The position numbers were made by a program, and so were the translations under genes. A model generated the notes under the pieces. That model ran no database searches and was not told where the DNA came from. It worked only from the letters and a program-made list of their open reading frames with translations. Positions 15,875 through 23,108 of a stretch of 23,486 nucleotides of DNA are shown one piece after another; positions within the stretch are counted from its first letter, which is position 1; each line of letters starts with the position of its first letter. The stretch is taken from assembly GCA_030017395.1 (NCBI GenBank), contig JASEIZ010000004.1, positions 1 through 23,486 on the forward strand, read 5' to 3'. Source of the stretch: Desulfobacterales bacterium (lineage in GTDB: Bacteria > Desulfobacterota > Desulfobacteria > Desulfobacterales > ETH-SRB1).

Positions 15875-16339
15875 CTACTTGCCGGCATTAATCTTGATTG
15901 CCTCGACACCTGCCTCTTTAAACATTTCCATGGACATGGGATCTGCATATCCGTCACGATAATAAATCTCTATTATTCCTGCATTGATAATCATTTTAGC
16001 GCATATTAAACATGGCTGGTTTGTGCAGAAAAGCCTTGCTCCTTTTATGGAAACACCATGCAATGCAGCCTGAATAATAGCATTTTGCTCAGCATGTATG
16101 CCTCTGCACAGTTCATGCCTCTCTCCTGAAGCAATATTCAATTCCTCGCGCAGACAACCAATTTCCATGCAATGTTTAATGCCGGTTGGCGCTCCGTTAT
16201 AGCCGGTAGACAGGATTCTTTTATCCTTTACAACTACACAGCCAACAGCGCGCCTGAGACATGTAGAGCGTTTTGCCACAAGCTGAGCAATATCCATAAA
16301 ATAAATTTCCCATGAGGGCCGGTTAGCTTTTGTTGCCAT
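15875..16339 (-). CDS. dCMP deaminase family protein (ComEB-like)
   Basis: Zinc-dependent cytidine/deoxycytidylate deaminase, 154 aa, supplying dUMP for thymidylate synthesis. The active site shows HAEQNAI (His82, Glu84) and PCLICAK (Cys110, Cys113). The N-terminus RPSWEIYFMDIAQLVAKRSTCLRR is the usual family start, and Cys57, Cys62 and His75 could form the second, structural zinc site. The ATG at 16339 has no clear Shine-Dalgarno and lies only 19 bp from the end of the palindromic element at 16359-16493, so its promoter or leader has probably been altered by that element. Confidence 0.93.
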   Translation of the reverse strand: MATKANRPSWEIYFMDIAQLVAKRSTCLRRAVGCVVVKDKRILSTGYNGAPTGIKHCMEIGCLREELNIASGERHELCRGIHAEQNAIIQAALHGVSIKGARLFCTNQPCLICAKMIINAGIIEIYYRDGYADPMSMEMFKEAGVEAIKINAGK

Positions 16340-16358
16340 TATATTAAGTTATTAAGTA

Positions 16359-16493
16359 TGATGAACTCGTAAAAAGTCCCGAAATCGTCATGCCGGACTT
16401 GATCCGGCATCCAGAACGCATTGAATTTACTGGATTCCGGCTTTCGCCGGAATGACGTAAAACGGTATTTTTTGACTTTTTACGAGACCATCA
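16359..16493. mobile_element. Palindromic MITE-like element with TGATG..CTCGTAAAAAGTC ends
   Basis: Its ends are 20-bp inverted repeats with two mismatches; CTCGTAAAAAGTC (13 bp) is perfectly inverted. Inside are two hairpins, ATGCCGGA/TCCGGCAT and ATTCCGGC/GCCGGAAT. They are flanked by CGTCAT/ATGACG and CCAG/CTGG, so the whole can form a cruciform. No target duplication is evident. The inner hairpins resemble very widespread dispersed repeats of the ATTCC...GGAAT type. Confidence 0.75.
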
Positions 16494-16564
16494 AACTTGG
16501 CCTTCATGTTTTTTTCTAACGCTTCTGCCAGTTTGTATATATCCAACTCGTAAACTCGTTTCAT
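16427..16564 (-). pseudogene. Truncated small ORF, N-terminus of a possible S23/four-helix-bundle protein
   Basis: An ATG at 16564 with GGGAGAG upstream opens a 45-codon frame. Its first 26 residues (MKRVYELDIYKLAEALEKN, then to about Asp25) resemble the start of S23-type four-helix-bundle proteins. From about Gly26 on, the frame runs through the palindromic element and reads ...YVIPAKAGIQ, the familiar nonsense translation of that repeat, before a stop. It is best read as the remnant of a gene cut by the element. Whether it is translated is unknown. Confidence 0.35.
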
Positions 16565-16710
16565 CTCTCCCGAATTTCTACTTTCTACTTTCAAGTTTCA
16601 AGCCGTGAACGGCTACTATAATTCTTAATTTTCTGTGGTTACTTTTATTTAAACCTATCTGCGTTCATCTTTGTAAATCTGCGGCTTAGTTCAGGAGGTT
16701 GCAGTCTTAA

Positions 16711-17958
16711 TCAATAAACGCGTTTGATCGGAAAAGCCTCGCAAATATCGAGTACCTTTTTTCTCGTAGTCATAATGAGATTATTATCACTGGGCTTTTT
16801 CAAAACACCGATAATCAGTCCGGCTATGAATTCCATTTCGGTTTCCTGCATGCCTCTCGACGTTATGGCGGGTGTGCCGATACGGATGCCGCTGGTTATA
16901 AACGGACTTAATTTTTCAAACGGAATGGAATTTTTGTTTACCGTAATACCTGCTCTTCCCAAAGCCTCTTCAGCATCTTTTCCGGTAATGTTAAAATTTT
17001 GCAGATCTGCGAGCATCATGTGATTATCCGTGCCGTCTGAAATGAGCTTAACACCATCTTTCATCAGGCATTGAGCAAGAGCCTTTGCATTTTTAACAAC
17101 ATTTATCTGGTAGATTTTAAACGATTCTGCAAGGGCTTCTTTAAAGGCAACAGCTTTAGCGGCAATTATATGCATGAGCGGCCCGCCCTGAATCCCGGGA
17201 AATATCTCTCTGTTTAACTTTATGCCATAATCCTCTTTTGCAAGGATCAACCCACCGCGAGGGCCCCGAAGTGTCTTGTGAGTCGTCGAAGTTACGACAT
17301 CGGCAAAAGGTATCGGAGATGGATGGACATCTGCCGCAACCAGACCGGCTATGTGAGCCATATCCACCATTAAATAAGCGTCTGTTGATTCGGCAATTCT
17401 GGCGAATTTTTCAAAATCTATGATTCGCGGATAGGCGCTTGCGCCGGCAACGATCATCTTTGGTCTATGCTTGGCAGCCAGAGCAGCCACCTCTTCATAA
17501 TCGATAATCCCTGTTTCTTTTTTAACACCATAATGGACGAAGTTATAAAATTTCCCCGAGAAACTGACTTTGCTTCCATGGGTAAGGTGCCCGCCATGAG
17601 ACAGGTTCATGCCAAGGATGGTGTCTCCCAAATTTAAAAGCGCAAAATATACGGCCATATTTGCCTGAGAACCGGAATGGGGTTGAACATTTACATAAGA
17701 TGCACTGAAAAGCTGTTTCGCTCTTTCAACAGCCAGTTTTTCGGCAATATCAACATATTCACAGCCGCCATAATAACGTTTGTCAGGATATCCTTCAGCA
17801 TATTTGTTGGTAAGGACGCTTCCCTGAGCAGCCATTACAGCCTGACTCGCTATATTTTCCGAGGCTATAAGTTCCAAGGTATTTTTTTGTCTGTCTATTT
17901 CCCTGTTAATGGTATCGGCAATATCCGGATCAATCTCTTCAATAAACTTTGTGTCCAA
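16711..17958 (-). CDS. glyA: Serine hydroxymethyltransferase
   Basis: PLP enzyme interconverting serine and glycine and charging tetrahydrofolate with a one-carbon unit. The 415-aa sequence shows LIASENIAS (30-38), YAEGYPDKRYYGG, and the PLP lysine Lys228 in TSTTHKTLRGPRGG. The start is read as TTG (17956-17958), with GAGGAG eight bases upstream. An out-of-frame ATG directly abuts that Shine-Dalgarno and is unlikely to be used. It follows rpiB by 87 bp, the widespread rpiB-glyA pairing. Downstream lies the repeat-filled gap before the dCMP deaminase gene. Confidence 0.97.
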   Translation of the reverse strand: MDTKFIEEIDPDIADTINREIDRQKNTLELIASENIASQAVMAAQGSVLTNKYAEGYPDKRYYGGCEYVDIAEKLAVERAKQLFSASYVNVQPHSGSQANMAVYFALLNLGDTILGMNLSHGGHLTHGSKVSFSGKFYNFVHYGVKKETGIIDYEEVAALAAKHRPKMIVAGASAYPRIIDFEKFARIAESTDAYLMVDMAHIAGLVAADVHPSPIPFADVVTSTTHKTLRGPRGGLILAKEDYGIKLNREIFPGIQGGPLMHIIAAKAVAFKEALAESFKIYQINVVKNAKALAQCLMKDGVKLISDGTDNHMMLADLQNFNITGKDAEEALGRAGITVNKNSIPFEKLSPFITSGIRIGTPAITSRGMQETEMEFIAGLIIGVLKKPSDNNLIMTTRKKVLDICEAFPIKRVY

Positions 17959-18045
17959 CTATCCATCTCCTCTTTAGTTCTTATTTGTTCAGGTTTCATA
18001 CCTTCTTTTCGCTTGTCTTTCTCTGTATATCCTGTAATTGAGCTG

Positions 18046-18504
18046 TTACACCATTTCCTCAATCCTGTCGAATTTCTTAATCCGCAATTGATGTCTTCCA
18101 CCGTCAAATGGTGTTTCGAGCCATGCCCTTACAATTTCCCTGGCCAGTTCTTCCCCGATTACACGGCCCCCCATAACCAGAATATTAGAGTTGTTGTGAC
18201 GTCTGCTCATTATTGCGGAAAAAAGGTCATTGCACAGCGCCGCTCTGACATGTGGAAATTTATTGGCAACCATGGACATTCCAAGACCGGTACCGCAAAG
18301 AAGTATCCCGCGCTCATATTTGCCGGTTGAAACCATAGCCGAAACCTTAATCCCAAATTCTACATAATCAACGGAATCTTCATTATATGTTCCGACGTCA
18401 TTAATATCTATACCAGTTTCAATAAGATATTGTCTGATTTTTTCCTTTAATTGATAAGCGGCATGATCGCTTCCAATTACGATTTGTGTTTTGTTCTCTT
18501 GCAT
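18046..18504 (-). CDS. rpiB: Ribose-5-phosphate isomerase B
   Basis: Interconverts ribose 5-phosphate and ribulose 5-phosphate; the latter is the substrate of RibBA encoded downstream. The 152-aa RpiB/LacAB-family protein shows GSDHAAYQLKE (Asp13, His14), the catalytic Cys70 in LLCGTGLGMS, and RRHNNSNILVMGGR. The ATG at 18504 follows GAGGG. A 139-bp gap with no recognisable gene separates it from fabF; it contains only a weak CTGATT/AATCAG inverted pair and no T run. Confidence 0.95.
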   Translation of the reverse strand: MQENKTQIVIGSDHAAYQLKEKIRQYLIETGIDINDVGTYNEDSVDYVEFGIKVSAMVSTGKYERGILLCGTGLGMSMVANKFPHVRAALCNDLFSAIMSRRHNNSNILVMGGRVIGEELAREIVRAWLETPFDGGRHQLRIKKFDRIEEMV

Positions 18505-18643
18505 CTTATACCCTCATATCGCAATTTGATAGCTTCGTCAAAAGTCTTTTATAGTAAGGCTCTGATTGAGCCAATGCTTAATCAGGAATGTTGGCAAGTG
18601 GTTGGGCGGGGGAATGTGCTCGCTTTTGCGGTTCAAACGAAAA

Positions 18644-19882
18644 TTATCGGTATTTTCTTAGAATCAGCGATGCATTTGTCCCTCCAAAGCCAAAGGAATT
18701 TGTCATAGCAATCTCCACTTTTGCCTTGCGGGCAATGTTGGGAACATAATCAAGATCGCATTCTTTGGCTGGATTATCAAGATTTATTGTCGGCGGGATA
18801 ATGCCTTCATGAATTGTCAGGGCCGTAAAAACCGCCTCAATTCCGCCAGATCCACCAAGAAGATGCCCTGTCATGGATTTGGTTGAACTTATCGGTACCT
18901 GATAAGCTTTATCTTTGAATACAGTTTTGATTGCTATGGTCTCGTAAAGATCATTTAACTGTGTTGACGTGCCATGAGCATTTATGTAATCAACAATTTT
19001 ATATGATATGCCTGCGTCTTCAAGGGCAGCAGTCATACATCTTGCCGCCCCTTCCCCGTCAGGCGGAGGGGAAGTCATATGGAAGCCGTCTCCGCTCATT
19101 CCATATCCGCATATTTCAGCGTATATATCGGCGCCCCTGTCAAGCGCTGCTTCAAGAGCTTCGAGTATCAGAATGCCGCATCCTTCACCAATTACAAAAC
19201 CATCTCTATCCCGATCAAAAGGGCGTGATGCCTTTTCAGGCTCATCATTACGGGTGGAAAGAGCTTTCATGGCGTTAAAGCCCGCAACGCAGGTTGGGGT
19301 GACAACAGACTCAACTCCTCCTGTTATCATTGCATCCGCAGCTCCCCTCTGGATAATTTTGAATGCATCTCCTATGGCATGTGTGCCTGCCGCGCATGCT
19401 GTTGCAACCGAAGAATTCGGCCCCCTGGCTCCAAAAGTAATCGCAATCATTCCAGGAGCCATATTCCCTATAATCATTGGGATGAAAAAGGGGCTGACTC
19501 TTTTTGGGCCTTTTGTATCGACGACCCTGCTGGTTTCTTCCATTATCGAAAGCCCACCAAGGCCACAGCCGGTTAAGACTCCCACCCTGTCTGCATTGGA
19601 GCTATTGATTACAAGTCTGGAATTTTCTATAGCCAGACGGGTCGCTGCAACAGCATACGCAATAAAAGTCTGCATGCGTTTTGCTTCTTTTTTTGATAGA
19701 AAATCTTCAGGATTAAAGCCTTTTACTTCGCCCGCAATCTTTGTATCAAAACCAGAAGTATCAAACCTGGTTATTGGGCCTATCCCTGATTTTCCAGCGC
19801 ATAGCGCAGTCCATGTCTCTTTTACACCTATACCGAGCGGTGTTATAAGCCCCAACCCGGTAACAACTACTCTCCTGTCCAA
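18644..19882 (-). CDS. fabF: Beta-ketoacyl-ACP synthase II
   Basis: Elongating condensing enzyme of type II fatty-acid synthesis. With the TTG start chosen here the protein is 412 aa and begins MDRRVVVTGLGLITPLG, and the catalytic residues fall at the classical FabF numbers: Cys163 (TACAAGTHA), His303 (NAHGTST), Lys335 and His340 (STKSMTGH). The frame stays open 20 codons further to an ATG at 19942, but those codons (Gly/Lys-rich) match nothing in the family. The TTG has AGGGAGGT at optimal distance. acpP lies 99 bp upstream and rpiB 139 bp downstream. Confidence 0.96.
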   Translation of the reverse strand: MDRRVVVTGLGLITPLGIGVKETWTALCAGKSGIGPITRFDTSGFDTKIAGEVKGFNPEDFLSKKEAKRMQTFIAYAVAATRLAIENSRLVINSSNADRVGVLTGCGLGGLSIMEETSRVVDTKGPKRVSPFFIPMIIGNMAPGMIAITFGARGPNSSVATACAAGTHAIGDAFKIIQRGAADAMITGGVESVVTPTCVAGFNAMKALSTRNDEPEKASRPFDRDRDGFVIGEGCGILILEALEAALDRGADIYAEICGYGMSGDGFHMTSPPPDGEGAARCMTAALEDAGISYKIVDYINAHGTSTQLNDLYETIAIKTVFKDKAYQVPISSTKSMTGHLLGGSGGIEAVFTALTIHEGIIPPTINLDNPAKECDLDYVPNIARKAKVEIAMTNSFGFGGTNASLILRKYR

Positions 19883-19886
19883 AAGG

Positions 19887-19894
19887 ACCTCCCT
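19887..19894 (-). promoter_or_regulatory. fabF: Shine-Dalgarno deciding the TTG start of fabF
   Basis: AGGGAGGT, with its GGAGG core 5 nt before TTG at 19880-19882. It lies inside what would be coding sequence if the upstream ATG at 19942 were used, which argues for the shorter protein. Confidence 0.8.
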
Positions 19895-19981
19895 TTTTGA
19901 GCCTCCGGCTTTTTGTCTTCCTCCTGCTGACATTTTTCTCAAGTGCCTGCGGTTAAGAAATACATCAACTCTTTAATCGCT

Positions 19982-20209
19982 TTAATGTTTATCTATATAT
20001 TCCATGGCGTCTTTAACTGTAAGCATCTTCTCTGCGTCTTCATCGTCAATCTCGATATCGAACTCCTCTTCCATCGACATTATCAGTTCAACAAGATCCA
20101 GGGAATCTGCTCCAAGATCATCTACAAAGGACGCTTCCGGTACAACTTCATTAAGATCAACACTAAGTTTTTCCGCTATTATCTTTTTGACTTTATCTTC
20201 AACTGACAT
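19982..20209 (-). CDS. acpP: Acyl carrier protein
   Basis: A 75-aa acidic helical carrier whose Ser36 in GADSLDLVELIM receives 4'-phosphopantetheine. It carries growing acyl chains between FabG, FabF and the other synthase enzymes. AAGGAG precedes the ATG at 20209. It follows fabG by 15 bp. Strongly acidic helix II (SMEEEFDIEIDDEDAEK) is typical of primary AcpP. Confidence 0.97.
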   Translation of the reverse strand: MSVEDKVKKIIAEKLSVDLNEVVPEASFVDDLGADSLDLVELIMSMEEEFDIEIDDEDAEKMLTVKDAMEYIDKH

Positions 20210-20224
20210 TTAAACTTTCTCCTT

Positions 20225-20995
20225 TCACATATACATGCCGCCATTAACATGAATTACCTGCCCGGTAAGGTATGCCGCGCTCTTAGATGCCAGAAAAGCA
20301 ACAACAGCCGCCACATCTTCGGGTTTTCCCGCGCGACCTAATGGTATCTGGCTTGTCATTGCCTCTCTTGCCTTATCTGAAAGCGATGCGGTCATATCTG
20401 TTTCTATAAAGCCCGGAGCAACCGCATTAACAGTAATACCTCGCGATGCAAGTTCCTGCGCTACCGCCTTGGTAAGTCCGATTATGCCTGCTTTTGACGC
20501 CACATAATTTGCCTGACCAGGATTGCCGGTTGCGCCGACAACCGATGCTATATTAATAATACATCCGGAACGTTGCTTTATCATGGTTCTGGCTGCAATC
20601 TTTGTGCAGTTAAATGCACCCTTTAAATTAACATCCAATACAGCATCCCAGTCCTTTTCCTTCATACGGACCAGAAGGCCGTCTCTGGTTATACCCGCGT
20701 TGTTTACAAGAACATCAATGCCTTTGCTTTTACTAACTATTGTTTCGAAAAAACTTGTTACATCTTCTTCAGAGGCAACATTTACACTAAGGCCTGTTGC
20801 CGAACCTCCTAAACCTGAAACAAGTTTTTCTGTTTCCGCAGCAGCCGCAATTTCAGCGGCTGCAAAGTCACCTGGAGCAAAATAGTTAAAATAAATATGG
20901 GTATCCGGCCCTGCAAATGCAAGACAAATTGCCCTGCCAATACCCCTCGAAGCGCCTGTTACGACCACTATACGTTTGTTCTGATCCGACATCAT
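20225..20995 (-). CDS. fabG: 3-oxoacyl-ACP reductase
   Basis: NADPH-dependent ketoreductase of fatty-acid synthesis, 256 aa. Cofactor loop TGASRGIG (13-20), NNAG (98-101), catalytic Ser151, Tyr164 and Lys168 (YVASKAG), and the C-terminal YLTGQVIHVNGGMYM. The region around 40-65 is longer and Ala-rich compared with E. coli FabG. Its start overlaps the stop codon of the acyl-CoA dehydrogenase gene (ATGATG with TGA inside), so translation is probably coupled. The second Met may be the true start; either gives an intact enzyme. Confidence 0.94.
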   Translation of the reverse strand: MMSDQNKRIVVVTGASRGIGRAICLAFAGPDTHIYFNYFAPGDFAAAEIAAAAETEKLVSGLGGSATGLSVNVASEEDVTSFFETIVSKSKGIDVLVNNAGITRDGLLVRMKEKDWDAVLDVNLKGAFNCTKIAARTMIKQRSGCIINIASVVGATGNPGQANYVASKAGIIGLTKAVAQELASRGITVNAVAPGFIETDMTASLSDKAREAMTSQIPLGRAGKPEDVAAVVAFLASKSAAYLTGQVIHVNGGMYM

Positions 20996-22662
20996 GACCT
21001 CTCGAATAATATATCTGCAACTATATCCATGTCTTTTATGATATTTTCATAGCTGCATATTAATTCATTAAATGCGACTCTTTCCATAAATTCGGAAACC
21101 GCATGCTTATTAAACACACCCGAGCCCTGCAAAATCTTAAGTATATTCTGAGCCACTAATTGTGCTGTATTGTTTGCAAAAATCCTGGACATGGCTTTGA
21201 TCTTTGCCTTCCCGGAATCACCGGTTTTATCAAGCTTCATTGCTTTACGAGCCATGCTTGCGCCAACCTCAACATGAGTCATCATATCAGCAAGGGCAAA
21301 CATGATATATTGCTGTTTGGTAAGCCCGTTATCATTTACCAGCATAATGGTATGGTTAAGTGCATTTGCAGCCAGTGCGTAAAACCGGCAGCCTGCATCG
21401 CCCATAGCGCTGTTCAGCTCTTCCATCTCTGAGCTGATAGCCTTGTAATACTCGCCCTTTGACTTTCGAGTTTTTTTCCACCGGAATGTGCTGATAATAT
21501 TTTGCAGTATCTCGCTGGTTCCTTCATAGATACAGGTTATCTTTACATCCCTTTTTATCTTTTCCACTTCGAATTCAGCAATATATCCATAGCCTCCAAG
21601 AGCCTGCATCGCATCATCGGCTGTTTTGTTAGCTGATTCAGTGGCAAAGAGTTTTGCAATAGCTCCTTCTACCTGCAGGTCCTCTTCTCCCGAGTCCAGC
21701 ATTAGTGCAACTTCCTCGCAATATGCTGTTGCCGCTTCAAGCCTTACAGCATTCGGGACGATTAATTTATGAGTGTAGCCCTGCTTTTCTGATAGAGGGC
21801 TGCCAAACTGTATTCTTTCTTTTGCATACGGAATAACGATATTCAAAGCAGCTATGCCGGCGCCCAAACCCATTGCCGCCACCATAAGTCTTGTATATCC
21901 AAAAACCTTATTAGCCTGTTTCATCCCTTTTCCAGGCACGCCTCCGATAAGATTTTCAACAGGCACAAACACATCGGTGAATGAAAGCGGAGACGTGTTT
22001 GAAGCGCGAATACCGTGTTTTTCTTCGCTCTTTCCCTGAACAAAGCCTTCTGTTCCCTTTTCAACTACGAAAAAAGACGGCCCTTCCGGTGTATTTGCTA
22101 AAAGAGTTATGAAATCAGCATATCCACCGGTTGATATAAATTGTTTGGTACCGTTAATTTTATATCCTATGATTTCACCTGAATTGTTTAATACAGGTTC
22201 AGCTTTTGTCTTTAGCGCCGCAAGATTACTTCCTGCGCCGGGTTCTGTTACGGCATAGGCAACAAGGACATTTCCTTCAGAGATAATACCCAACCATTTT
22301 TGTTTCTGTTCTTCTGTAGCTCCAACAAGCAAAGGGTCTGAGCCGAGCTGAATAGCAAAAAAGCCCGTGGCAATGCCAAGACATATGCCGGCAATTTCGC
22401 GGATAACTTCAAAACAGTCTCTGGCGCCTCCACCCAAGCCGCCATAAGATTCAGGGATGAAAAGGAGCTGTAAACCGATATCTTGGCCAAGCATTGAACG
22501 GATAATTTCTTCAGGAAAAATTTCTTCTTTATCAAATTTAAGAATATTTTCCTTTGTAAGAATCCGTTTTTTAAGCTGTTTTACTGTATCAATGACCATT
22601 TGCCTGGATTCGTAATCCAGACCTTTAAGAACGGTTTCAGTTTCAGATACGGATGGCGTCAT
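20992..22662 (-). CDS. Acyl-CoA dehydrogenase family protein
   Basis: FAD-dependent acyl-thioester dehydrogenase, 556 aa. The core (about 15-390) shows YAVTEPGAGSNLAALKT (136-152), ISTGGYADF (176-184), QALGGYGY and the catalytic-base motif YEGTSEI with Glu380. Residues about 390-556 form an extra C-terminal helical region beyond the usual 380-aa length, as in long-type bacterial acyl-CoA dehydrogenases. It overlaps fabG and lies 24 bp after rpmF, where plsX-fabH-fabD would be expected. It might act on acyl-ACP or acyl-CoA to adjust chain saturation or recycle acyl groups; this is inference from position. AAGGGA precedes the ATG at 22662. Confidence 0.92.
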   Translation of the reverse strand: MTPSVSETETVLKGLDYESRQMVIDTVKQLKKRILTKENILKFDKEEIFPEEIIRSMLGQDIGLQLLFIPESYGGLGGGARDCFEVIREIAGICLGIATGFFAIQLGSDPLLVGATEEQKQKWLGIISEGNVLVAYAVTEPGAGSNLAALKTKAEPVLNNSGEIIGYKINGTKQFISTGGYADFITLLANTPEGPSFFVVEKGTEGFVQGKSEEKHGIRASNTSPLSFTDVFVPVENLIGGVPGKGMKQANKVFGYTRLMVAAMGLGAGIAALNIVIPYAKERIQFGSPLSEKQGYTHKLIVPNAVRLEAATAYCEEVALMLDSGEEDLQVEGAIAKLFATESANKTADDAMQALGGYGYIAEFEVEKIKRDVKITCIYEGTSEILQNIISTFRWKKTRKSKGEYYKAISSEMEELNSAMGDAGCRFYALAANALNHTIMLVNDNGLTKQQYIMFALADMMTHVEVGASMARKAMKLDKTGDSGKAKIKAMSRIFANNTAQLVAQNILKILQGSGVFNKHAVSEFMERVAFNELICSYENIIKDMDIVADILFERS

Positions 22663-22686
22663 ATATTATATCCCTTTTGAGTCTCG

Positions 22687-22866
22687 TTATTCTTTGGTTT
22701 CAATCACTGTGCGCCCCTTATAAGACCCGCAACTTTTACATACGTGATGCGGCAGTCTGGCCTCTCCGCACTGTGGGCAAACCGAAAGATTTAGAGCCGG
22801 CACCTTCATATGAGCCTGCCGTGAACCACGTTTTGACTTGGATCTTTTATGTTTTGGTAAAGCCAT
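22687..22866 (-). CDS. rpmF: 50S ribosomal protein L32
   Basis: A 59-aa ribosomal protein beginning MALPKHKRSKSKRGSRQAH. The C-terminal half has a zinc-ribbon CxxC pair (Cys30/Cys33 and Cys43/Cys46), so this is the zinc-binding C+ form. AGGAG lies 7 nt before the ATG at 22866. It opens the fatty-acid cluster, as in many bacteria. Confidence 0.96.
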   Translation of the reverse strand: MALPKHKRSKSKRGSRQAHMKVPALNLSVCPQCGEARLPHHVCKSCGSYKGRTVIETKE

Positions 22867-22942
22867 AAGTAATCTCCTGTTTAACTGATTAATTTAATTG
22901 CAGATATATCATAAATTACTACTTTGACTAACTGGTGCAGTT

Positions 22943-22971
22943 GTAGTAATTGAAATATAAATGATTGTCAA
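22943..22971 (-). promoter_or_regulatory. Candidate sigma-70 promoter of the rpmF-fab operon
   Basis: A perfect -35 TTGACA (22966-22971) is followed after 17 bp by a poor -10, TACTAC (22943-22948). Transcription would start about 70 nt before rpmF. A better -10 alone, TATGAT, lies nearer the gene but without a good -35. The IS1380-like element begins only about 30 bp upstream of the -35. Confidence 0.4.
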
Positions 22972-23031
22972 GTTTTTTATACATTTTATTTTATTTCTGT
23001 TACCCTGATTCACCATCAAAAAAATAAAAAA

Positions 23032-23098
23032 CCTCGTTGATCCTGAGAAATCAGGGTGATAGATTGATTTTAGACAAAAAAAACTATCATCAACGAGG
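23032..23098 (+). promoter_or_regulatory. Three-way-junction leader that can mask the transposase Shine-Dalgarno
   Basis: CTATCATCAACGAGG (23084-23098) is perfectly complementary to two left segments, CCTCGTTGA (23032-23040) and TGATAG (23057-23062). Between these sits a hairpin, CCTGA-GAAA-TCAGG (23042-23055), closed by a U-G pair. The transposase Shine-Dalgarno GAGG is inside the paired right arm. Confidence 0.65.
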
Positions 23099-23108
23099 TG
23101 TAATTATT

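Larger units (their letters stand above)
16340..16710. other. 371-bp intergenic region between glyA and the dCMP deaminase gene
   Basis: It holds the palindromic element (16359-16493), the truncated S23-like frame (16427-16564), a small palindrome AGCCGTGAACGGCT (16601-16614) with no T run, short TTTCTACTTTCTACTTTCAAG repeats near 16575-16596, and a degenerate CGCAGAT-type repeat (about 16657-16685) of a kind common in environmental genomes. I see no intact gene and no convincing terminator for glyA. Confidence 0.6.

Noticed and set aside
16601..16614. Palindrome AGCCGTGAACGGCT as a glyA terminator
   Set aside because: The stem is short and no T run follows on either strand.
17895..18107. 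70-codon minus-strand frame beginning upstream of glyA, with an ATG directly abutting a GAGGAG
   Set aside because: No spacing between Shine-Dalgarno and that ATG, the frame overlaps glyA, and TTG at 17958 fits the site and the SHMT N-terminus.
18505..18643. Gap between rpiB and fabF as a possible small RNA
   Set aside because: Only weak inverted pairs and no promoter or terminator could be supported.
19008..19976. Long plus-strand open frame (322 codons) opposite fabF
   Set aside because: It mirrors the fabF codons in antisense, is Ser/Pro/Ala-rich with no domain, and fabF has all its catalytic residues.
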